Positions 20,876-26,826 of a DNA stretch of 64,000 nucleotides are shown piece after piece. Both the position numbers and the translations under genes were made by a program. Source of the DNA: Nostoc sp. T09 (GTDB lineage: Bacteria; Cyanobacteriota; Cyanobacteriia; Cyanobacteriales; Nostocaceae); assembly GCF_002154695.1 (NCBI RefSeq), contig NZ_MTAV01000047.1:31717-95716 (forward strand), read 5' to 3'. Positions within the stretch are counted from its first letter, which is position 1, and every line of letters starts with the position of its first letter. Under the pieces are notes generated by a model. That model saw nothing but the letters and a program-made list of their open reading frames with translations. It did not search any database and was not told the origin of the DNA.

Positions 20876-22999
20876 ATGTCAGATGTATGGAATATTTTTT
20901 TTAGTTCCGGACCTTTTATCCCGCATGGGCACTGCTATCTATGGAAAACTGATTTAGTTTGGCTACACATCTTATCTGACGCCCTGATTGGACTAGCTTA
21001 TTATTCTATTCCAACTACACTTTTCTTCTTCGTTAACAAGCGGCAGGATCTACCCTTCCATTGGATATTTCTACTTTTTAGTGGATTTATTGTAGCTTGT
21101 GGTACAACTCACTTCATGGAGATTTGGACGCTTTGGCATCCAACCTATTGGCTATCAGGATTAATCAAAGCTGGCACCGCAACCATATCTGTATTTACAG
21201 CCGCACAACTTGTACCGTTGGTTCCACAAGCCTTAGCACTTCCTAGCCCGGCTCAATTAGAACAAGCAAACCTACAACTGCAAACACAAATAGCCGAAAG
21301 GTTGAAGATAGAAGCAGAACTAAGAAAATACCAAAATCACTTGGAAGATTTGGTTGCTCTGCGCACTAATGAAATTACTAAAACCAACGAACAATTACAG
21401 CAGGAAATCACTGAGCGTCAGCGCATATTAGAAGTTTTACGGCAAAGTGAAGAGCGTTACCGTTATTTAGCTGAGGCAATTCCTCAACTTGTATGGACAG
21501 CTGATACTAACGGTGAAGCTAATTATTTCAACCACAAGTGGTGTACTTATACGGGGCTAACATTCGAGCAATCCTTGGGTTCTGGTTGGGTCGCAGCATT
21601 GCATCCAGATGACGTACAAACTGCTCATGAGGTGTGGTTAAATGCTGTTAATAATGGCACTTTATATGAAATAGAATACCGATTCAAACGGGCGGCTGAT
21701 GGTTCTTATCGCTGGCAGTTAGGGCGAGGTTTACCGCTTAAAGATGAACAAGGTCATGTGGTGAAGTGGTTTGGAACTTGTACTGATATACACGAACAAA
21801 AACAGCTACAACAAGAACGTGCCCATTTACTAGAATTAGAACAAGCAGCAAGAGCTAAAGCAGAAGCCGCCAATCGAATTAAAGATGAATTTCTTGCCAT
21901 ACTTTCCCACGAACTACGTACCCCAATGAATGCGATTCTTGGCTGGTCAAAGTTGTTGCAAAGTGGCAAATTAGAACCAGAAAAGATATCTCAAGCGCTA
22001 GCAACAATAGAGCGCAATGCCAAGTTACAGGTTCAACTAATTGAAGACTTACTAGATATCTCCAGAATTTTACAAGGCAAACTGACGCTTAATGTTACGA
22101 ATGTTTACTTAGAATCTATCGTCTTGTCTGCACTAGAAACAACGGCTTTAGCTGCACAAACCAAGTCAATACAGGTGAATACAGTATTTGAAGCCAATGT
22201 CGGGATAGTCTTAGGTAATTCTACTCGCTTGCAACAAGTCGTTTGGAACCTCCTTTCTAACGCTGTTAAATTTACACCCAATGGGGGAAAGATAGAAGTA
22301 CGATTGAGCAAGGCGGATGGCTATGCTCAAATCATAATTAGCGATACAGGTAAAGGAATTAGCGCTGAGTTTTTGCCTTATGCATTTGATTACTTCCGCC
22401 AAGCAGATAGCAGTTCAACAAGAAAATTTGGTGGCTTAGGTCTGGGATTGGCAATTGTCCATAATATCGTTGAAATGCATGGCGGTACAGTCACAGCAGC
22501 CAGCCAGGGCGAAGATCTAGGGGCAACTTTTACGGTCAACTTACCGCTTGTGCAAGACAAAAGCGAAAGTTTGAATGAACACAATTACTCCTCTGACTTA
22601 ACACCTAAGTCTTTATCCCTGGGAGGTATGCAAATTTTAGTTGTTGATGATGATGCAGATTCGCGAGATTTTATTGCTTTTGTATTAGAGCAAGATGGGG
22701 CTGAGGTAATTGCAGTATCTTCGGCATTAGAAGCATTACAAACCATAGAACAGAAAAAGCCAGATGTATTAGTCAGCGATATCAGTATGCCTGATATGGA
22801 TGGCTATACTCTAATGCACCAAGTGAGAGCTTGGAGTACAGAAAAAGGAGAACAAATTCCGGCGATCGCTCTGACTGCCTTTGCAAGACAATACGATCAG
22901 CAGCAAGCACTCCAAGCCGGGTTTCAGATGCATTTAGCCAAACCTGTTAACCCAGAAGAATTAGTTGCAGCGATTGTTAGACTGGCTGGGGTACGATGA
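20876..22999 (+). CDS. Ethylene-receptor-like hybrid histidine kinase
   Basis: 707 aa. The N-terminus is a three-helix ethylene-binding domain. It keeps an Asp in the first helix (LHILSDALIGLAYY), and Cys and His in the second (VACGTTHFMEIW), the residues that hold copper and ethylene in plant ETR1. Coiled coil at about 130-190, PAS domain 190-310, HisKA with phospho-acceptor LSHELRTPMNAILGW near 340, HATPase_c (NLLSNAVKFTPNG, GLGLGLAIVHN) and a C-terminal receiver with ISDISMPDMDGYTL. Related cyanobacterial receptors control phototaxis or pili. ATG follows an AGGGAG ribosome-binding sequence. Confidence 0.93.
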   Translation: MSDVWNIFFSSGPFIPHGHCYLWKTDLVWLHILSDALIGLAYYSIPTTLFFFVNKRQDLPFHWIFLLFSGFIVACGTTHFMEIWTLWHPTYWLSGLIKAGTATISVFTAAQLVPLVPQALALPSPAQLEQANLQLQTQIAERLKIEAELRKYQNHLEDLVALRTNEITKTNEQLQQEITERQRILEVLRQSEERYRYLAEAIPQLVWTADTNGEANYFNHKWCTYTGLTFEQSLGSGWVAALHPDDVQTAHEVWLNAVNNGTLYEIEYRFKRAADGSYRWQLGRGLPLKDEQGHVVKWFGTCTDIHEQKQLQQERAHLLELEQAARAKAEAANRIKDEFLAILSHELRTPMNAILGWSKLLQSGKLEPEKISQALATIERNAKLQVQLIEDLLDISRILQGKLTLNVTNVYLESIVLSALETTALAAQTKSIQVNTVFEANVGIVLGNSTRLQQVVWNLLSNAVKFTPNGGKIEVRLSKADGYAQIIISDTGKGISAEFLPYAFDYFRQADSSSTRKFGGLGLGLAIVHNIVEMHGGTVTAASQGEDLGATFTVNLPLVQDKSESLNEHNYSSDLTPKSLSLGGMQILVVDDDADSRDFIAFVLEQDGAEVIAVSSALEALQTIEQKKPDVLVSDISMPDMDGYTLMHQVRAWSTEKGEQIPAIALTAFARQYDQQQALQAGFQMHLAKPVNPEELVAAIVRLAGVR

Positions 23000-23075
23000 G
23001 AAAATTGCTAATATTGCTAATTTTGGAATTAAAGTTTTACTAATTTATTTATAAAGCAGGCGATCGCTTTATATT

Positions 23076-23528
23076 TTATGATGAAACAATTTTATTAATA
23101 CTAATTAAACGTTGAATTTCTGCTAATAATACGGTAGGTTCTACAGGTTTATTAACGTAACTTTGAAAACCCAATGCTAGAGCCATGCTGCGACTTTCGT
23201 CAGCACTAAGAGCAGTTAGAGCGATCGCTGGCATCTGTCGTTGTTCAGAAATGCTGCTTTCTCTAATTTTGCGAATGAACGAATAACCATCGACATCTGG
23301 CATAGCAATGTCAGAAATTAAAATATCAAATTTTAACTGTTTAATTATTTCTAAAGCTTGTGAGACTGATGTTGCTGTTTTTACCTGCAAGCCGTTATGT
23401 TCAAGGATAAACGTAATTAGGATCAAGCTATCTTCGTTATCATCTACTAATAGAACTCGCAAGCTATCTAGAGATTGAACGTTTTTTATATCTTCTTGGA
23501 GATGTGGAGCTTCAGCGTTACTTGTCAT
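23076..23528 (-). CDS. Single-domain response regulator
   Basis: 150-aa receiver-only protein. Acidic pair VDDNED near 31, phosphoryl site ILISDIAMPDVDGY, and Thr/Lys switch residues ALTALS and YVNKPVEP. It is close in sequence to the receiver at the end of the neighbouring histidine kinase, which converges on it. It lies 157 nt downstream of the Ro gene on the same strand. Confidence 0.9.
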   Translation of the reverse strand: MTSNAEAPHLQEDIKNVQSLDSLRVLLVDDNEDSLILITFILEHNGLQVKTATSVSQALEIIKQLKFDILISDIAMPDVDGYSFIRKIRESSISEQRQMPAIALTALSADESRSMALALGFQSYVNKPVEPTVLLAEIQRLISINKIVSS

Positions 23529-23574
23529 GGTTAATATGTGCCTCCTTAGTTGCCTGCATCAATTACGGAGGAAG

Positions 23575-23611
23575 TCCCACGAGACAGCTATTACATAACT
23601 ATCTCGTGGGA
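23575..23611. repeat. 10-bp hairpin between Ro gene and response regulator
   Basis: TCCCACGAGA and TCTCGTGGGA are perfect inverted arms around a 17-nt loop. No U-run follows on either strand, so it is not a typical terminator. It may stabilise a transcript end or be a processing site. Confidence 0.5.
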
Positions 23612-23684
23612 ATCTAACAACAAGCTACCACAACATTAGGCTTAAGCCAGGGGAAATATTTTCATCCTTCATGTTTCAGCCTTT

Positions 23685-25289
23685 TTACAGTTCACCTGTA
23701 GCCAGCATCTGGATGATGCGCGGTGTTCCAGGGTCGAACCCGGCCAAATCCCAGGAAAGTGGATCTTGAGGATCTACCAAGGTAATGTTGTAAGGTGCAA
23801 GGGTAACATACACTGCCTTGGCATTGGGATTTACCTTCTGACGGTAGTGTGCTAATGCTTGACTTGGATGCTTAGACCCAGCCCATGACTCATTATCAGT
23901 CCAAAAGCATACTACATCTGCTTTGAACTTGTTCTTAATCATCCAGTCGTAAGCTACAGAAGCATCTGTTCCACCAAAGTTTTGGTTACTAGCTTTGCGA
24001 AGTGCAGAACTAAAACTATCTTTGGCAGTGATACCTAATTCCCTAAATTCGGTAGCAAAGCCGCGAATCATGTAGTTTTTCTCTGCCTTTGCTGTTACCA
24101 GCGCCATTGCAGTAGCAATTTCACAGCAACTTAAGCCTACTGAATCAACCGCACTCCAAGACATGGAGCCAGAAACATCCACAGCGTGCATGAATACTTT
24201 GCCTGTAGGTTGCACGACATCAAAAGACAGTTCCACTGCCTTTTCTAAGATGTCTACAATCCGAGATACTGGTTCCCAATTCTTCTGGCTACGTCCTAAT
24301 TTGCCACCAGATTGATAAGTTTTGAGGGCTTTCAAAACATCAATTGGATGTATGCGACCTTTACGCAGATGTTCTTTGTTGTTGAGAACTGCTTCTACTC
24401 GTAAAATATTGGCACTTTCATCAGCTCGTAACACACCCAGTTCTGTCAAAGAACCAAGATTACGCAGCATTGCACCTATTGGCATTTCTTGGAAAAGCAA
24501 CTGCCAAGCTTGTTTATCCATCTTGCCCACAGGTGCAGCCATTTCATGAGTTAGGCGACCTTGAGCGATCGCTGTATGGGTTTCGTTAGGATTCCGTTTG
24601 AGCCACTCATACCACCAAATCTGCGCCAATGCTTCAGAAGGGATATCTGCTGGCAAATCTTCCCAACCTTTAACTACCCACTCAAATAATTCACGGTGAG
24701 TTTCTGTAGGTGGTTTGACATGGAACAACCGCAATGCATCTCGGTGAGAGAAGCCTTGACGCTGTTGATATTTCAACAGTTGATAAGCCAAACCTTTGAC
24801 ATCTTCCCGCGAAAGCCAAGTTTTCCCAGCTTCGCGCACTACCTTACCAAATCCCCGCAGCGATTTGGTATAGTTCAGCCATTCGTAGAAGTGGCTACCT
24901 GTGCGGATAACTTGCCCAAAGATTTCACCAAACGCCTTTTTGGCTTCTGGTGTTTCACCCATCGACAGCAGCACTAATGCCAAGATAGGCGCACTGTTAT
25001 TGATGGCGCGGCCATCGCTAGCATAGAGAATTTCCTCTGCAACATGCCCCGGATTCTCTGCAACAGCTTGTTTAACAACCATTACAAAATCTTCAGTTAA
25101 TTCTTGCTTTCCCGCGTAGTAAGTGCTTTTTGCTGTGCCAATCAACAGACAACGGCGCAGCATTTTCCAAATACCCGCATCAAACATATACCCGCCGGAA
25201 CGTCCTTTAATCATCTCTGCTTCCCGTCCGGGGATAGGCTGAGTTTGCGGTGTATTTGCTTTCTTTTTAGTAAAAAAATTGTAATTCAT
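23685..25289 (-). CDS. rsr: Ro60/TROVE-domain RNA-binding protein (Rsr-type)
   Basis: Bacterial orthologue of the Ro60 autoantigen: a ring of helical repeats that binds Y RNAs on its surface and misfolded RNA ends in its cavity. About 534 aa from MNYNFFTKKK. The TROVE region runs to about 340 (SGGYMFDAGIWKMLRRCLLIG, EILYASDGRAINNSAPILAL, LRGFGKVVREA). A vWA domain follows with MIDAS motif DVSGSMSW. I reject the longer frame to 25382 because its extra codons are tRNA-like unit 1. Upstream, same strand, are six tRNA/Y units from one promoter; the gene may be the last cistron. The leader has a GNRA hairpin (25302-25315) like those in the units. Confidence 0.93.
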   Translation of the reverse strand: MNYNFFTKKKANTPQTQPIPGREAEMIKGRSGGYMFDAGIWKMLRRCLLIGTAKSTYYAGKQELTEDFVMVVKQAVAENPGHVAEEILYASDGRAINNSAPILALVLLSMGETPEAKKAFGEIFGQVIRTGSHFYEWLNYTKSLRGFGKVVREAGKTWLSREDVKGLAYQLLKYQQRQGFSHRDALRLFHVKPPTETHRELFEWVVKGWEDLPADIPSEALAQIWWYEWLKRNPNETHTAIAQGRLTHEMAAPVGKMDKQAWQLLFQEMPIGAMLRNLGSLTELGVLRADESANILRVEAVLNNKEHLRKGRIHPIDVLKALKTYQSGGKLGRSQKNWEPVSRIVDILEKAVELSFDVVQPTGKVFMHAVDVSGSMSWSAVDSVGLSCCEIATAMALVTAKAEKNYMIRGFATEFRELGITAKDSFSSALRKASNQNFGGTDASVAYDWMIKNKFKADVVCFWTDNESWAGSKHPSQALAHYRQKVNPNAKAVYVTLAPYNITLVDPQDPLSWDLAGFDPGTPRIIQMLATGEL

Positions 25290-25301
25290 GACTTCATCTC
25301 C

Positions 25302-25315
25302 CGGCCCTTGCGGGC
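25302..25315 (-). promoter_or_regulatory. GNRA-capped hairpin in the Ro gene leader, matching the Y-insert cap
   Basis: Minus strand reads TTGCCCGCAAGGGCCGGGAG just before the Ro start: GCCC-GCAA-GGGC followed by the GGGAG ribosome-binding run. Unit 6 has TTGCCCGTAAGGGCCGAC at the same place in its insert. It is either a remnant of a seventh unit or an element allowing Ro to act on its own messenger. Confidence 0.55.
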
Positions 25316-25325
25316 AAAAATGAAA

Positions 25326-25477
25326 GGTGGCAGGGCAGGATTTGTAGACGCGAAGCGGCTTCCCGAAGGGTACCTGCGACATCCCGCTTGGAAGGCGATA
25401 ACCCTCATTCTTGGGCCTTTACAGACAAGGGGTGAACAAGGATGTTTTAGGCGCTCTACCACTGAGCTACCTGCCAC
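25326..25477 (-). ncRNA. tRNA/Y RNA chimera, unit 1 (anticodon UCC, Gly-like), T-loop interrupted
   Basis: Acceptor GTGGCAGG/CCTGCCAC (8 bp), D arm GCTCAGTGGTAGAGC, C27 then a 52-nt Y hairpin (25399-25450), then TCGC-CTTCCAA-GCGGG. The anticodon stem is rebuilt as CTCGC/GCGGG. The Y cap is GTCT-GTAA-AGGC. Two marks of decay are seen. The Ro motif reads GCCCAAG instead of GCCGAAG. The T loop is 33 nt because a 26-nt SDR-like sequence (25340-25372) is inserted. No CCA is encoded. It is nearest to the Ro gene. Confidence 0.8.
25344..25372. mobile_element. Small dispersed repeat (SDR-type) inside the T loop of unit 1
   Basis: GTAGACGCGAAGCGGCTTCC followed by CGAAGGGTA is the kind of ~25-nt GC-rich element scattered through Nostoc genomes. 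It expands a 7-nt T loop to 33 nt without disturbing the T stem GCAGG/CCTGC, so its ends are clear. Confidence 0.7.
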
Positions 25478-25546
25478 ATAAAGAATTTTGGATTTTAGAT
25501 TTTGGATTTTAGATTTTGAAATTAAATCTCAAATAAATTAAAATTT

Positions 25547-25688
25547 TGGCGGGTGGGGCAGGAATTGAACCTGCAACCTTTGAATTAACGATAACCCTCA
25601 ACTCGTCGGCCTTTTCAGGCAAGGTTGTGAAGCAAGGACTATGGGTAATTAACCCGTTCACTGCTCTACCAGATTGAGCTACCCACCC
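25547..25688 (-). ncRNA. tRNA/Y RNA chimera, unit 2 (Asn-like, insert apparently in the anticodon loop)
   Basis: Acceptor GGGTGGG/CCCACCC (7 bp), discriminator G and encoded CCA. D arm GCTCAATCTGGTAGAGC, T arm GCAGG-TTCAATT-CCTGC. The anticodon stem is best formed by TGAA and TTCA on either side of the insert. The insert then sits in the loop before GTTAA, which would give anticodon GUU. The insert is longer, with an extra hairpin GGGT-TAATT-ACCC before the Y stem. Its cap is GCCT-GAAA-AGGC and its Ro motif GCCGACG. The anticodon call is tentative. Confidence 0.7.
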
Positions 25689-25712
25689 ACATAAAAATTT
25701 CAATTTAGATTT

Positions 25713-25838
25713 TGGGTGGTGGGGCGGGACTCGAACCCGCGATGCTCGTCTTGCAAACGATAACCCTCAATTCTTCGGCCTTTGCAGGCAAGAGGTGAAT
25801 AAGGATATTAAGCGCCTTACCACTTGGCTACCCACCAC
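25713..25838 (-). ncRNA. tRNA/Y RNA chimera, unit 3 (anticodon GCA, Cys-like)
   Basis: Acceptor GTGGTGGG/CCCACCAC, encoded CCA, D arm GCCAAGTGGTAAGGC, T arm GCGGG-TTCGAGT-CCCGC. The 51-nt Y hairpin (25761-25811) separates C27 from T28; the stem CTCGT/ACGAG then holds loop TTGCAAG. The Y part has cap GCCT-GCAA-AGGC, Ro motif GGCCGAAG and GGGTTATC. One unpaired T and a U-A for U-G change relative to the other units preserve the helix. All conserved tRNA residues are present (GG in D loop, TTC in T loop). Confidence 0.85.
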
Positions 25839-25866
25839 ATAACAATTCAAAATGCAAAATTAGGTT

Positions 25867-25992
25867 TGGGTGGCGGGGCGGGATTTGAACCCGCGACCTC
25901 TCGAACCCAAATCGATAACCCTAATTCGTCGGCCTTTGCAGGCAAGGGGTGAACAAGGATGTTTAGCGCTCTACCACTGAGCTACCCGCCAC
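25867..25992 (-). ncRNA. tRNA/Y RNA chimera, unit 4 (anticodon UGG, Pro-like)
   Basis: Acceptor GTGGCGGG/CCCGCCAC with CCA encoded directly after it. D arm GCTCAGTGGTAGAGC; 50-nt Y hairpin (25916-25965) between C27 and T28. The anticodon stem CTCGA/TCGAG is a perfect 5 bp around TTTGGGT, with G37 as in proline tRNAs. T arm GCGGG-TTCAAAT-CCCGC. Y cap GCCT-GCAA-AGGC; Ro motif GGCCGACG. Removing the insert leaves a 76-nt tRNA. Confidence 0.85.
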
Positions 25993-26063
25993 ATTAAAAG
26001 TTATGAGTTGTGAGCTATGAGTGCTGAGTTTGGAATTTTTAACTCAGTACTCAGTACTGATTT

Positions 26064-26193
26064 TGGTGTGGCGGGGCAGGATTTGAACCTACGACCTTCC
26101 CGATTATGAGTCGATAACCTTCATTCTTCGGCCTTTTCAGACAAGGGGTGAACAAAGATGTTTTTGGCGCTCTACCACTGAGCTACCCGCCAC
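26064..26193 (-). ncRNA. tRNA/Y RNA chimera, unit 5 (anticodon CAU, Met-like)
   Basis: Acceptor GTGGCGGG/CCCGCCAC, discriminator A, encoded CCA. D arm GCTCAGTGGTAGAGC; 52-nt Y hairpin (26115-26166) between C27 and T28. Anticodon stem CTCGA/TCGGG around CTCATAA; the CAU could read Met, or Ile after lysidine modification. Y stem CTTTGTTC/GAATGAAG differs from unit 1 (CCTTGTTC/GAATGAGG) by a compensating C-G to U-A change. Ro motif GGCCGAAG and cap GTCT-GAAA-AGGC are intact. Confidence 0.85.
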
Positions 26194-26257
26194 ATTAAAA
26201 GTTATGAGTTATGAGTGCTGAGTGAAAAATTCAAAGCTTAGTACTAATTTTGGTGTT

Positions 26258-26391
26258 TGGTGTAGCGAAGCAGGATTTTCACCTGCATCTCCAGAAATGG
26301 ATCAAGGGTGTTTAAGTTATTTGCGATAACCCTCGATATTGTCGGCCCTTACGGGCAAGGTGGGCGCTCTGGTATTTGAGCTATCCGCTAC
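26258..26391 (-). ncRNA. tRNA/Y RNA chimera, unit 6 (promoter-proximal, re-ordered Y stem)
   Basis: Acceptor GTAGCGGA/TTCGCTAC, discriminator A, encoded CCA. The D loop AAATACCA lacks GG and the T loop TGAAAAT lacks TTC, so the elbow contacts of a true tRNA are lost. The cap GCCC-GTAA-GGGC and GGCCGAC remain. The other Y strand, which precedes the cap in units 1-5, here follows it as TAAACACCCTTGAT. It pairs 9 bp with ATCGAGGGT. No readable anticodon. This strand order is that of ordinary Y RNAs. Confidence 0.7.
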
Positions 26392-26433
26392 AGAAGAAAG
26401 CTTACTCCTTTTGGAACATCGGCTTGTATTATT

Positions 26434-26462
26434 AATGTAGTATGCGTGTTACTAGATGTCAA
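26434..26462 (-). promoter_or_regulatory. Promoter of the tRNA/Y array
   Basis: Minus strand TTGACA (26457-26462), 17-nt spacer, TACATT (26434-26439): an exact -35 and a 4/6 -10 at ideal spacing, about 43 nt before unit 6. No other good promoter is seen between units. The array and possibly the Ro gene would be one transcript. Confidence 0.65.
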
Positions 26463-26826
26463 GTATTTAGGAAGCTGAGTTTGACATTAATTGTCTCAGT
26501 CAAAAAAACTATCTACAACTACTGGAGCGTCACTGCGCTATCGCTATCACTCCACTTAAATAAAGAAGTATATATAATTACTAAAAATTTTACTTTTGCC
26601 AGACTGGCATAATTAGCACAAGCTGTTTTTTTGGCAAAAATCTTGATTTAAAAGAATTACAGGCTGAATAATTTGCCAATACTTCAGGTAGCTTACAGTG
26701 CATAAAAATTATTAATGTTATATTTTTCCAACAAATTTGCCGTAACTTTGCCAAAAGATACAAAAAAATGTCACAATTTTTGCCAAGATAATAATTATTT
26801 CTTTTCTAACAATTCACTTGGCAGCA
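26463..26826. promoter_or_regulatory. Intergenic region with repeated TTTGCCAA motifs
   Basis: AT-rich 360 bp between divergent transcription units. TTTGCCA(A) occurs at 26595, 26632 (inverted), 26672, 26747 and 26779, with further copies at 26883 inside the next gene and 27591 just after it. These look like protein binding sites for the downstream gene or the array promoter. Confidence 0.45.

Noticed and set aside
25286..25703. Short minus-strand reading frames across units 1 and 2 (about 63-64 codons each)
   Set aside because: They run through acceptor stems, T arms and Y helices of the tRNA-like units; structure, not coding, explains the conservation.
25326..26391. Reading the array as permuted Y RNAs spanning from one unit's insert to the next
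   Set aside because: Acceptor stems match within each unit (unit 1 GTGGCAGG/CCTGCCAC, unit 2 GGGTGGG/CCCACCC, unit 3 GTGGTGGG/CCCACCAC) and not across neighbours, so each tRNA body closes on itself.
25326..26391. tRNAs with group I introns
   Set aside because: Inserts are only 50-52 nt, lack the group I core, and sit at 27/28 instead of the anticodon loop in four units.
25326..26391. CRISPR array
   Set aside because: Repeated blocks are tRNA and Y-stem parts with variable unit length; no uniform repeats and spacers, and no cas genes.
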